Source: Nitzschia sp. pyKryTriq1 (lineage: Eukaryota > Bacillariophyta > Bacillariophyceae > Bacillariales > Bacillariaceae). Taken from it: a stretch of DNA of 64,000 nt. Numbering within the stretch: position 1 is the first letter of the stretch; every line of letters starts with the position of its first letter. Made by a program: the position numbers and the translations under genes. This document shows positions 19,455 to 28,009 of this stretch, piece after piece. The notes under the pieces were generated by a model, which was not told where the DNA came from, searched no databases, and was given only the letters and a program-made list of their open reading frames with translations. The stretch covers positions 1,922,001 through 1,986,000 of the forward strand of contig OY101116.1 of the NCBI GenBank assembly GCA_956465555.1. The letters are read 5' to 3'.

Positions 19455-21450
19455 AGGAGAGAAAATTCGCCCCGAGGAAGCTGCGGATTACCAATCGACG
19501 CAGTGGGGTCGTCCTTAGACCAGTGAATGCGCTGTGTCAGGGCATGGTGCAGCTGCCCGGGATGGTAATTGGGGTACGGTGGATCATGCCAATCTTCTAC
19601 AACGCCCCGCGCTACGCTTTCGTCGCTGAAGTCGCCCAGATAAACGCTAACGACAATTCGGACACCACCGTCGTTTCGGTAATCTGTTGGCGAAGTGCCG
19701 TGCATTCCGCCTTTACCGAGCAAAACACCCGTATCACGCTCGTATCTGTACGGGGTGTAGCTGGACAAGCCATCGTCTGCAGCAAGAATCAGTTCGGGAT
19801 CACTGTTGTTTGGAACTTGGACTATTGGGAAGATAAAGTTGAAAGCTTGCGGAAAGTCAGAGTCTGAATGGACGTGCGCCCTGACACAGTGATTCACCAC
19901 AATGTAGCTTGGATAGTAACACGTCAATTTTGACAGATTAAAGTGTTGTCCGATTCCCGCAAGCACGGTATCAAATCCACCACGCTTTAAGGCTTTGAAC
20001 ATTTGCTCATTCGATTTGTCATCGTCCGTAGTGATATAGTGCATGTTCGACGCTGAAAAAAGAAAGTGAGAGGAAGCAAAGCAGAATTCGTTTGCACCAA
20101 AGAGGTCCAGTCCAGTCCACCAAACCAAACCAAACTAATACTACACTTACCCCAAACGCTGTCAAAGCGCTTAGTCCACCAAGTAGCATTGTTGAAACGA
20201 ACTCGTTCACTCGTGTCAACTGGCAGAGGCTTATCAAAAACATATCGTTTCAAGTAAGCCAAAAGGCCGATATCCTCGGCAAAACTCTCCATACTATCAG
20301 CTAGAGTATCTGGTAGTCCGACACGATGCAGGGATCCCGATAGTTTTGTTTCTCCATCGGCAAGAGTAAGGGGGCTAACTTGGCCAGGTTCGAGCTTGGG
20401 AGTTGCAAATATTGGCATTTCGGATGCCAACAACCAACGTTTCTCCTTCTTCAACCAGTCGTTGGGAAAGAAATCTTTGGGGGCAGCTCTTTCGTGAAGG
20501 ACATCTCTGTTGGCTTCGAAAGCATCTCCCAGGTCCATTAGCAGCTCTTCACCAGGTTTGATTTCACGAAGTGTAACCACATGAGCCCACAGAAAGAAAA
20601 ACTCGTACTGTCCAAACAAAATGTCCGAGGTGTTGGTAAGAATTTCTTCGATGGGATCATCATGGTACCACTGCAGTTCCACATTCGCAGGTCGCCCGTG
20701 ACGAATGGACGAAACAACTGCAAAGTTAGGGAGGAATAATACATCCGTATCGGGGTGACCGTAAGTATACTTGAGCAACGGTTCTAGCGTCCGCGACGTT
20801 TCGTTGTAAAACTCGGCCCGGTGCATGTGGAGAACCTGCCCACTTTGAATGGTTAAATTGGCTGGGAGGGGTCGCTTGGCGTGGGCACCGCCACCCTCTT
20901 TTCGGAGCTCCACAAGATCCAAGCAAAGGGCGTCTCGCTTCAGAGTTTCTATGCTGACTTCTGGAAAATCTTCTAGTGTGACATGTACCGTCAAAGCATC
21001 ATTCAGACACTCTAGAAGAATCGGATCAGTGGCAGCAATCGTTCTGTCTGCGTGGATTTCAAAGGTTGTCCTATTGATTTGGGCGTTAAAGAGTCGTGTG
21101 TGACAGGCAAAGGGCCACTCGGTGCCAGGCGCGTACTGGAAATGCGGAGTCTTGCCGTACAAGTGATAGTAGCGATGCCATCCAACAAAGCCTCGACGAC
21201 TCTGTTGTGTAAAGTTAACAACAACGTCATTCGAGTAGCCAATCACTTCGTTTTTCTCGTATTGTCGACCGGCTAGTACCCAGGCACTATCGTGCCAGTA
21301 TAGACCACACACATCGTCACAGGAACTGGGATCTTCGTGGGCCCCAGCAACAAAAAGAAGAAGAAGAACAGATTGGAGGAGCAACACTAAGCGAAGAATA
21401 CAAGTACCGGTAGGAATAGAGGAGGACAGTCGTCGTACCAGGAAATTCAT
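19445..21450 (-). CDS. Secreted SET-like / 2OG-Fe dioxygenase-like fusion protein
   Basis: Two exons, 21450..20151 and 20052..19445, with a 98-bp intron in phase 1; about 635 residues. It begins with a strong signal peptide (LRLVLLLQSVLLLLFVAGA). The first 400 residues look like a SET-type beta fold: an N-terminal segment WVLAGRQYEKNEVIGY, then SSIRHGRPANVELQWYHDD in place of the usual NHS..PN, and VTLREIKPGEELLMDLGDAF in place of GEEL..DYG. The second part resembles a 2-oxoglutarate/Fe(II) dioxygenase core: an HxD pair in RAHVHSDSDFPQAF, a distal His in GKGGMHGTSPTDYRNDGG, and a following Arg in VRIVVSVYLGDF. Several N-glycosylation sequons (NFT, NRT, NLT, NET) fit a lumenal or secreted protein. 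The key SET residues are substituted, so methyltransferase activity is doubtful; dioxygenase activity is an inference from motifs. Confidence 0.65.
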
Positions 21451-22052
21451 TTCAAACAGGGTGCAGTGCACTTTTATTGTGATTGTTGATGATGCGATAC
21501 GATACCGGTAACCGGTACAAGTATGATCGTGGACAGCATACACTCTGTAGTTGTTGAATTTGTACTCCTCTCGAGGAGGAGAAGTCATACACATACAACA
21601 TGGTGGGTGCGGTCGAGAGAAGGGAAAGGTGTGACGAACGGACGACGGTCAGACGCGCCCGTTCGTCACAAGACATTAGCGAACTAAATATTTATTTTAG
21701 ATATTCATGTTATATATTTTAGATATTCTATGTTCATACGTACGCACGAGCAATAGATCTACTCTCTAGAAGTAGTTCTCTAGCTGTAATAGGGCTCCAA
21801 GGAGAGGAGTCCCGAGCGAGATTAAAATGCTCCGAATCCTCTGACTGGGGTAGAATTGTACGCAATCCATGTATGCACTGCAGTACATTTGTGCCAAAAC
21901 CGGGACATCTCGTAGTCTACCGTTTTCTGCGCCCCGCCTACAGTAAGCGATACTGCTGCACAGGAACAAAAGCCGGACACTCGGAAGACACGCCTTTTCT
22001 TGATTACGGTTTACGAAGAGGAAATTCACTTGCATTGCTACTACAAGATATG
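21451..22052. other. Intergenic with A/T-rich tandem motif and repeat copy
   Basis: About 600 bp. Near 21693-21730 a short A/T-rich unit (TATTTTAGATATTC) occurs twice. The second copy of the 64-bp repeat lies at 21950..22013. No gene was identified. Confidence 0.5.
21950..22013. repeat. 64-bp dispersed repeat, copy 2
   Basis: This copy starts about 40 bp beyond the stop codon of ALG12. Reading leftwards on the minus strand from about 22028 gives SEFPLRKP and a stop, which resembles the GEFSLLKP C-terminus of the SET-like gene. The copy therefore looks like the transplanted 3' tip of that gene. Confidence 0.85.
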
Positions 22053-23819
22053 TCATTGCGCCTCCTCGTGCCAAAACCTCTCTCTTTCGAGAACAAATAT
22101 GGACGGACTCACATCTATTCGGAACCGCTTTACGTCCAGACGAGGCGACCCCAATACTGTCTCCACAATCACAAAGCCCTCGTGATTTTCTGTCGACGAC
22201 TCAGTAAGTATGTGAGTAACCTTCTCATAGTCAGCATCACCAAGAAGCGAATTTTCTTTTTCGTAGCCGCTTTTGTAGAATGTCCAATTCACGTTGGTTG
22301 GGGCATCATTCTCCGCCGCGCGCTGACCAAAAAGGGAAACACCTGACATTGCACTGGCAACATCAATATGCACTTTGACAGAAATCTCGGATGGGTTGTT
22401 CATAGAGGAACCACTAGCCCTATTTTGAACGTGTTTGCTCAAACGCAACAAGGCATCGCCACCAGGGTAGTTCCATTTGGAAACGCTGACAAATAACAGA
22501 TTTCCTGACATGGTCGAGAGCAGACAAAGAACTCCACAAAGGAAGACGAATCGTGCAATCAATGTTGGACTTTTTTCCTTTGCCGGAAACGCAAGTTGAT
22601 TCAACCGTGCCATGGAAGAGGCGGCAGCCAGATTCAAGATTGGGATAGCAGGAAATATAAATCGCATTTCCTTGTGTCCCAAATTGGAGTACAACACGAC
22701 AAATCCAAGGACCGGCAGCAAGAAAGGCAGCCATTCATCCTCTATCCATCGAAACTTGACAGAATCACCCTGACTCGATGATAAAGATTGCCGGATTTTC
22801 CGTTCCCACACCGAAAGGTACTCGGGAAGGCGGAGTACTGAAAGTGGCACGAGTAAAAGAGTCAACAACATGGACTTTGGCAATGCTGATGAAAAATACC
22901 AATGCCACGGTGATGTTCCCCAGTCGCTAGATTTCCCAAGAACAGTGTTGAAGTAAAACACTTCTCCCTCGGGCCACAAAAGTCTTTGCCACAGCAAGCT
23001 ATCGATGGGTACCGTCAAAAAGAGACTCAAAATTCCAGTAAGGACGCCGACGCTCAGTGCCTGTACTATCGTCAATCGTCGCCGTATCAACCATGAAAGC
23101 CCGACTGAAGCTAGTAGCAGTAAGACATCACAGCGAAAGATGGCTGTAGCAAAGACGATGCAGGAAGCCGCAAGTTGGATATTATCGTCGAGCCAAAAGC
23201 TATATCCCTGCAGAACGATCGCCAGTGCAAACGTATTGGGCAGCATCCGACTGGCGTAAAATGGAATGTGAAATTGGCATGCTGTGATCGCCAATAACCA
23301 AGTACCGATATTTCGCCCCGTCTTGCCCTTGTATCTATCCGCTGCTAGAGCGAACCGTATCCAGCCCATGGCATTGATCCCCAAGAGGAAAAGACGTGCC
23401 AGAAACTGTACGAGCATTGGTTTCGTCGCTATGTCTATGATCGGAAGGCACAAGAAACGCACGACGTGGCATAGCGAAGCCAAGATCAGAGGCCCAAGAA
23501 AGGTTCTTGGAACAACTGGATGTGAGAAAAGGGGAATCCGAACGGGTAAGATTCGAAAAATCATATGCATCGAGCAACCGAACCACCAAACTCTTTTCCA
23601 CGTCTTACCGCCTGGATATTGTAAGTGGTCATAAGGTAAAATGATATTCTCCCCATGAAACGTCTGCCGCCATGCCGGGCCTATACCATGATAAAATAGA
23701 TCATGGGTCGCCTGCAATTGGAAACTTTCCTCCACTTTTGAGTGTGGACACACGAGAAGGTCTACCAGCCCAACGGATATCAAGAGAATTCCCGCCGACC
23801 AGAATGACAGGCGCCTCAT
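22053..23819 (-). CDS. ALG12: Dol-P-Man:Man7GlcNAc2-PP-Dol alpha-1,6-mannosyltransferase
   Basis: ALG12 adds the eighth mannose to the lipid-linked N-glycan precursor in the ER lumen. I place exons at 23819..23609 and 23515..22053 (about 557 residues). The 93-bp intron has no in-frame stop, so the frame reads through it; splicing restores QYPGVVPRTFLGPL, the conserved ALG/PIG-B family sequence. The family signature CPHSKVEESFQLQATHD lies near residue 27, after the first membrane segment (SAGILLISVGLVDLLVC). Many hydrophobic segments follow, and a lumenal C-terminal domain ends ERERFWHEEAQ. The Met at 23819 (MRRLSFW) is the first ATG. The assignment to ALG12 rather than ALG9 or PIG-B rests on HSKVEESF. 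Confidence 0.88.
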   Translation of the reverse strand: MRRLSFWSAGILLISVGLVDLLVCPHSKVEESFQLQATHDLFYHGIGPAWRQTFHGENIILPYDHLQYPGGKTWKRVWWFGCSMHMIFRILPVRIPLFSHPVVPRTFLGPLILASLCHVVRFLCLPIIDIATKPMLVQFLARLFLLGINAMGWIRFALAADRYKGKTGRNIGTWLLAITACQFHIPFYASRMLPNTFALAIVLQGYSFWLDDNIQLAASCIVFATAIFRCDVLLLLASVGLSWLIRRRLTIVQALSVGVLTGILSLFLTVPIDSLLWQRLLWPEGEVFYFNTVLGKSSDWGTSPWHWYFSSALPKSMLLTLLLVPLSVLRLPEYLSVWERKIRQSLSSSQGDSVKFRWIEDEWLPFLLPVLGFVVLYSNLGHKEMRFIFPAIPILNLAAASSMARLNQLAFPAKEKSPTLIARFVFLCGVLCLLSTMSGNLLFVSVSKWNYPGGDALLRLSKHVQNRASGSSMNNPSEISVKVHIDVASAMSGVSLFGQRAAENDAPTNVNWTFYKSGYEKENSLLGDADYEKVTHILTESSTENHEGFVIVETVLGSPRLDVKRFRIDVSPSIFVLERERFWHEEAQ

Positions 23820-24639
23820 GATGAAAATCCTGGGTGCATGCAAAAGCAAATCACAGCAACTGTCTGTCTGTCAATAATACTTTGTTTTCTCAAGAGGACG
23901 GAAGCGGGCGCCTTTCTACTGGTATCAGTACATCGTCTCTCTATTCATTCGTTCGTTCGTTCTGTACAGGTACTGTAGTCGCTACTTGTACAGTACTTGT
24001 ACAAGTACTTAGCTACTTGTACAGTACAGGTACCGGCAATAGGCATGAAGGTTGTGAGAGGTGAGAGTGAGAGAGGTACCCTGGTACTGTACGAGAATGA
24101 AAGTCTGAAGTCTCTGTCTCTGTTTGCCATTTTCCGCCATGCGGACTGCATGCGGACAGCGAAGATCGGTCTGGCGAAATCCGCGTAGCGAGCCAGGAGG
24201 CGGACGGGCGCGCGGAACCAATTGCGCATGTGGGTCGGTTTTCTGTGATGCATGCTTTCTATTGCTTTGACTCACTCGAATTAACAATACAACATCAGGG
24301 ATCAGGGGGGCTATACTAATTTTTATCTAAGTATAGGTACATGAATATCGTAGATGAATGAATGCACTGACTGTTTGAAATTTTGAGCGTCGCTATGTAG
24401 CTGTCATCATTCAGCACAGCATTACTGTACGTAACGGCACGCACTGTACAGTACGACAGGAATTGGAATTGTTAATCCCTCAGTTTTTCTCATCAACATC
24501 ATCATTCATCATAAAAACTAATCCATACTGTACGGTACTGCTACCGGTACTGTAACACGCAACCTCCTCTGAATGATTTGTCTTCCACAATCACAGCGCT
24601 AGACTACTTGTACTTGCCATCATAATCGATTCGTTAACC
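23820..24639. other. Intergenic: divergent promoter region with GTAC cluster
   Basis: 820 bp between ALG12 (minus) and sulfotransferase copy 2 (plus). It holds a tetranucleotide run (CGTT repeats, 23946-23960), a dense GTAC cluster at 23963-24035, and further GTAC motifs at 24425-24560. I see no gene. Confidence 0.5.
23992..24009. repeat. Perfect 18-bp palindrome in GTAC cluster
   Basis: AGTACTTGTACAAGTACT equals its own reverse complement. It is flanked by further GTACAG and CTGTAC units within about 40 bp on each side. Confidence 0.9.
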
Positions 24640-25845
24640 ATGCCGTTCATCAAAGCTAGAGCTCCGAAAACCAGATGTGAAAGTATTTACTATATCGTGA
24701 ATGGGATTTTCCTCGGCTCGTTCATAATATACGTCGCAAAGACGCAAGGCGGCTTTGACTTGGCCTCGAGCTCTAATTCGGTTATTTCAAAATGTTCGGG
24801 CAATGGAGTACGAGGCGGACAGGTTCATTCGCGGGGAATTCCAAGCCATCAGCACGATCCAACTGACTATAGCTTCAATACGGACTTTTCCAAGATCGAG
24901 TCCTGCTTGGATCCAGAGGGACCGCTTCCAGTGATTCTCATGTCTTTGGGTCGGTCTGGAACTGACTCGACCTGGCAAATTTTGAAAGAGCTAACAGGAA
25001 CGCAAATGAAGGCGATTGAAATTGTAGGCGGTAACGAAGAAGAGCAGGTCGACTTCTTCCGATCGATAGAAGGCCTCCCGACAGACGCCGACACCTGGGC
25101 GCTGGATGAAACATATGACTGGAGAAAAAAAGGTGGTGGTGCAAAGTCTACCCGAGGTTTCTATTTCCATGTCAAAGACTTTTGTGCGGATGGCAATTGT
25201 ATTGACGGAAAATGGATCTTCAAGTGGTTCTGCGATGAGCAGCAACGATACAAGGAAGTTGGGGGCCTCGTCGGGTTTAAATGGAAAACATACATGTCCG
25301 GTCTTCGCACCGATCCAGCCCACAATGCTTTGCAACTGGTTGCCGAGCTTGGTGTCTCCAGCACACCCATTCGCGTCATTCGTTCGCGACGCAATCCATT
25401 TGATGTCTATCTATCCGAGCTCAAACACAGTATCCAAGAAGATTTGCCTGACCATTGTAAAACTGATGATGAAAGCTGCATGCAAAAGCATGCGTCCATC
25501 CAGCTTGTAGTCCCCGTCGACGAAATGTTCGAGTGGCTAAAAAAGACGTACGATGAAGAAAATGAAATCGATGCCCTCTTGAGTGGAATGGGAATCCGGA
25601 CTGTCCACGTGGAGTACGATGAGTTGTACTATCCTCGAACGGAAGAAGATGGGCTGAAGGAATGGAATAAGGTTTTCAAATTTCTGGGGCAACGTCATGA
25701 CTGGACTATGGATGACATCATGGGTGCCGCCTTTTTCAAACCGACGACAAAATCTCGAAGTCACAAAGAATTGATTGAGAATTTCGATGAGGTGTTTGAA
25801 CGTTTGAAGGGTACCAAACTCGAACATTTCGTTCGCATTGAATGA
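24640..25845 (+). CDS. Type II membrane sulfotransferase-like protein, copy 2
   Basis: 401 residues, single exon, ATG at 24640. It is a close paralogue of the gene at 8165..9544 in the opposite orientation. It shares the membrane anchor (about residues 13-35), the PAPS loop MSLGRSGTDSTWQIL (101-115), the 3'-phosphate motif VIRSRRNPFDVYLSE and the C-terminal FVRIE. The catalytic domain is nearly collinear, and base identity is very high at the 3' end and runs a few bases past the stop codon. The stem is shorter and lacks the His/Gly tract. The donor is expected to be PAPS; the acceptor is unknown. The differences fall mostly in the stem and in a few loop positions, so both copies look intact. 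Confidence 0.72.
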   Translation: MPFIKARAPKTRCESIYYIVNGIFLGSFIIYVAKTQGGFDLASSSNSVISKCSGNGVRGGQVHSRGIPSHQHDPTDYSFNTDFSKIESCLDPEGPLPVILMSLGRSGTDSTWQILKELTGTQMKAIEIVGGNEEEQVDFFRSIEGLPTDADTWALDETYDWRKKGGGAKSTRGFYFHVKDFCADGNCIDGKWIFKWFCDEQQRYKEVGGLVGFKWKTYMSGLRTDPAHNALQLVAELGVSSTPIRVIRSRRNPFDVYLSELKHSIQEDLPDHCKTDDESCMQKHASIQLVVPVDEMFEWLKKTYDEENEIDALLSGMGIRTVHVEYDELYYPRTEEDGLKEWNKVFKFLGQRHDWTMDDIMGAAFFKPTTKSRSHKELIENFDEVFERLKGTKLEHFVRIE

Positions 25846-26088
25846 TCAAGATATTGTGTCCAATCATTACCCATACCGGCACTGAAGCTTGACGCGGAAT
25901 AGCTTATGCATTAGAGATATATTTTCAGAATACTTTGTACAATCGCGCGACATTTCGGTTGATTCGAGTGACTATTGTCCAGCACATTTTTTTATTGAAC
26001 TACATTAGTATTGTGTTCTGATCCTGTACTAGCTAGTACAGTACTTGTACATTAATCTACTCAAAACTTGTCAAAGAAAGAGCCGGGA

Positions 26089-26679
26089 TTAATCGCACTT
26101 CCCGCATGTTTCGGGGCATTTGTCCGAGAACAACCAGCAGCGGTACCACGCATAATTGCCCACCCAATCACAGTCATAGGCTCCTCCGAACGAGCTGGGA
26201 AAAGACGACTCGGTATCCGTGCAGGTCGCTTCTGTCTCATCGTAGCATCCATCTTGATTGACAAAATTCAAGACTGTGATATCAAAGCCGGCATTTTTAG
26301 CAATGGCTTTGACATCGTCCACCAAGACATCATTCCGAACAGGGCTGCGAGTGAAAATCCATAAGCCAGAATTATTGATTCCCTCTCCCGTACGACAGCC
26401 TTCAGCTCCATTTGGAATGGTTGGTTGGCCACCGGAAATGAGGGCATAGCCCTGGGATTCGTCGTAGGCGACTACCCAGTAGGGACCAGCAAGTTCCTTG
26501 GGCAAAAAGCAGGGAGCCACCATCAACTTGCTTGCCATAGTTTCTTCCTCTTCTTGGTAGGCGCACAAAAAGGCATCGACATCTTTGCCATTATTATCAC
26601 GGGCCGCGTTGCGAACATCGACAGTATACCCCCACAAACTGGTCGGTTCTTCTGGCATTTTAGCCTGATAAAATAGCAT
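26089..26679 (-). CDS. Short lipocalin-like protein with C-terminal ShKT-like domain
   Basis: 196 residues from the ATG at 26679; the next Met, at 26658, is an alternative start. The middle part matches the second half of a Blc/apolipoprotein-D-type lipocalin: VDVRNAARDNNGKDVDAF, GPYWVVAYDESQGYALISGG and NSGLWIFTRSP. The last 45 residues (CTDTESSFPSSFGG ... DCDWV ... RCWLFSDKCPETCGKC) have the six-Cys spacing of a ShKT domain. The first lipocalin strands with the G.WY motif are missing and no signal peptide is visible. An upstream exon may exist: the bases before KMPEEPT end in TTTTATCAG, a possible acceptor. I found no convincing exon in the next 600 bp, so the gene may be 5'-truncated. Confidence 0.55.
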   Translation of the reverse strand: MLFYQAKMPEEPTSLWGYTVDVRNAARDNNGKDVDAFLCAYQEEEETMASKLMVAPCFLPKELAGPYWVVAYDESQGYALISGGQPTIPNGAEGCRTGEGINNSGLWIFTRSPVRNDVLVDDVKAIAKNAGFDITVLNFVNQDGCYDETEATCTDTESSFPSSFGGAYDCDWVGNYAWYRCWLFSDKCPETCGKCD

Positions 26680-27262
26680 TAAGTTTTAGTTGTTTGATTC
26701 CTTATTTTATTTTATGAGCTCGTTGAGAGCATCTATCAATATTATTGTAATTCTGTGATTGTGGTCGTGAGTTCTAGATACTCTGTTCCTCAGCAACCAC
26801 CTGTAGTTCTTTATGACTTGCTGGTTTTGCCATGTAGTTATATAGTTTGGATTATTCGGGTTGACGGGATTGGTACAGTACCCGTGAGACGGTTGAAAAG
26901 AGTGTTCGAATATGTTCGGGGAGTGACATTAGATGATTGGGGGTTCTCAGCGATCTGAGGTTCGCCCCAAAATGTTGGTACTGTACTTCGTACGTTTATG
27001 GTACAGTATTGGTTTTGGTATTGAACTGTGCGATGCGATATTACGCGATCATGACATGACCATTGCGACAATGATATTACGGTATGATGAAAGCCGAGAG
27101 TACTTCTTGTACTCCGCGGGGACACTTGTGCTACCTGATACTGTACTCGTTCTCGTCTCAGTTCAAAACTTGAATGGCTAGAAGGATTGTCGCTGTAGTT
27201 GTTGCTGGCTCACAATAGCAAGCTTCAAAGGAAAAATTAGTTTGAAATACGAAGATACAAGG
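26680..27262. other. Intergenic: divergent promoter region
   Basis: About 580 bp between the lipocalin-like gene (minus) and MED31 (plus), with scattered GTAC and GTACAGTA motifs at 26873-27007. I searched here for a missing lipocalin exon and saw none that I could support. Confidence 0.4.
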
Positions 27263-27816
27263 ATGGCGACCGAAATGGAGATCGAATCATCGTCAACCAA
27301 GTCGGGACCCTCGGTGGAACTTCCTGAGAATCGGTTTGCGCTCGAGTTGGAGTTTGGTAAGCATGAGAACGGTAAAAGGCTTCCCTCTTGCCTCATTGGA
27401 GCATGGGGTCTTATGTTTGTTGTTTGTATCTTGATATCATTTCAGTTCAAGCCTTGGCCAGCCCAGCCTATCTGCACTACCTAGCAACAAACACGACAAA
27501 CGAAGGCCAATCTTTGTTACTCTGTCCCCGATTCAAAGCGTTCCTCCGATATCTTCAGGCAACATGGACCAGACCGGAGTACTCTCGTTTTATTCACTAC
27601 CCACATTCTCTGCACTTTCTGAATCTTCTAATCAAGAATGATGCATTCTGTAGAGAGTTGGCTCAGGTACCCTATCGTAATTTTGCACATCAACAACAGT
27701 ATTTTGCTTGGCAAAATCGGTTTTCGACATTATTCGGGTGTGGGGAGCAAAACTCGGAGCTGGCAACCTCTGCAGAAGGTGAAAACATAACGCTTCCAGG
27801 CACTCCGTCGTCGTGA
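27263..27816 (+). CDS. MED31: Mediator complex subunit 31
   Basis: MED31 (Soh1) is a small conserved subunit of the Mediator middle module, which links transcription factors to RNA polymerase II. Exons are 27263..27356 and 27446..27816, with an 89-bp intron in phase 1; about 154 residues. Splicing creates the family signature RFALELEFVQALASPAYLHY. It is followed by FKAFLRYLQATWTRPEYSRF and IHYPHSLHFLNLLI, the usual YL.YW..P.Y and YP..L..L..L pattern. The C-terminal 40 residues (AWQNRFSTLFGCGEQ...) are not conserved in the family. The start ATG gives a short polar N-terminal extension of about 24 residues. Confidence 0.93.
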
Positions 27817-28009
27817 TGCGGTAGTAAGCTTCTTCCTCACGACATGCAGTAAGCTAACATTGGAAAGAAACGTTTCCTATTGAGCCGTTCCTCCTTTCAA
27901 GTCTAGTCGAGACGTCCACCCCAGTGGCCTAGACAGGTGGTATCGGTGTTCCTGTAGGCTCCTACTGCTCTTTAGCATAGTGGTTGTGTTGACTATCTTG
28001 GTCTAATAT

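Noticed and set aside
21873-22346. 157-codon plus-strand frame antisense to the ALG12 3' end
   Set aside because: It covers the dispersed repeat and the ALG12 coding strand complement, and its composition is arbitrary.
27890-27990. GC-rich stretch with short self-complementary pieces, considered as a tRNA or small RNA
   Set aside because: No A/B box, no full cloverleaf and no TTTT terminator in the right place. I found no convincing tRNA anywhere in the window.
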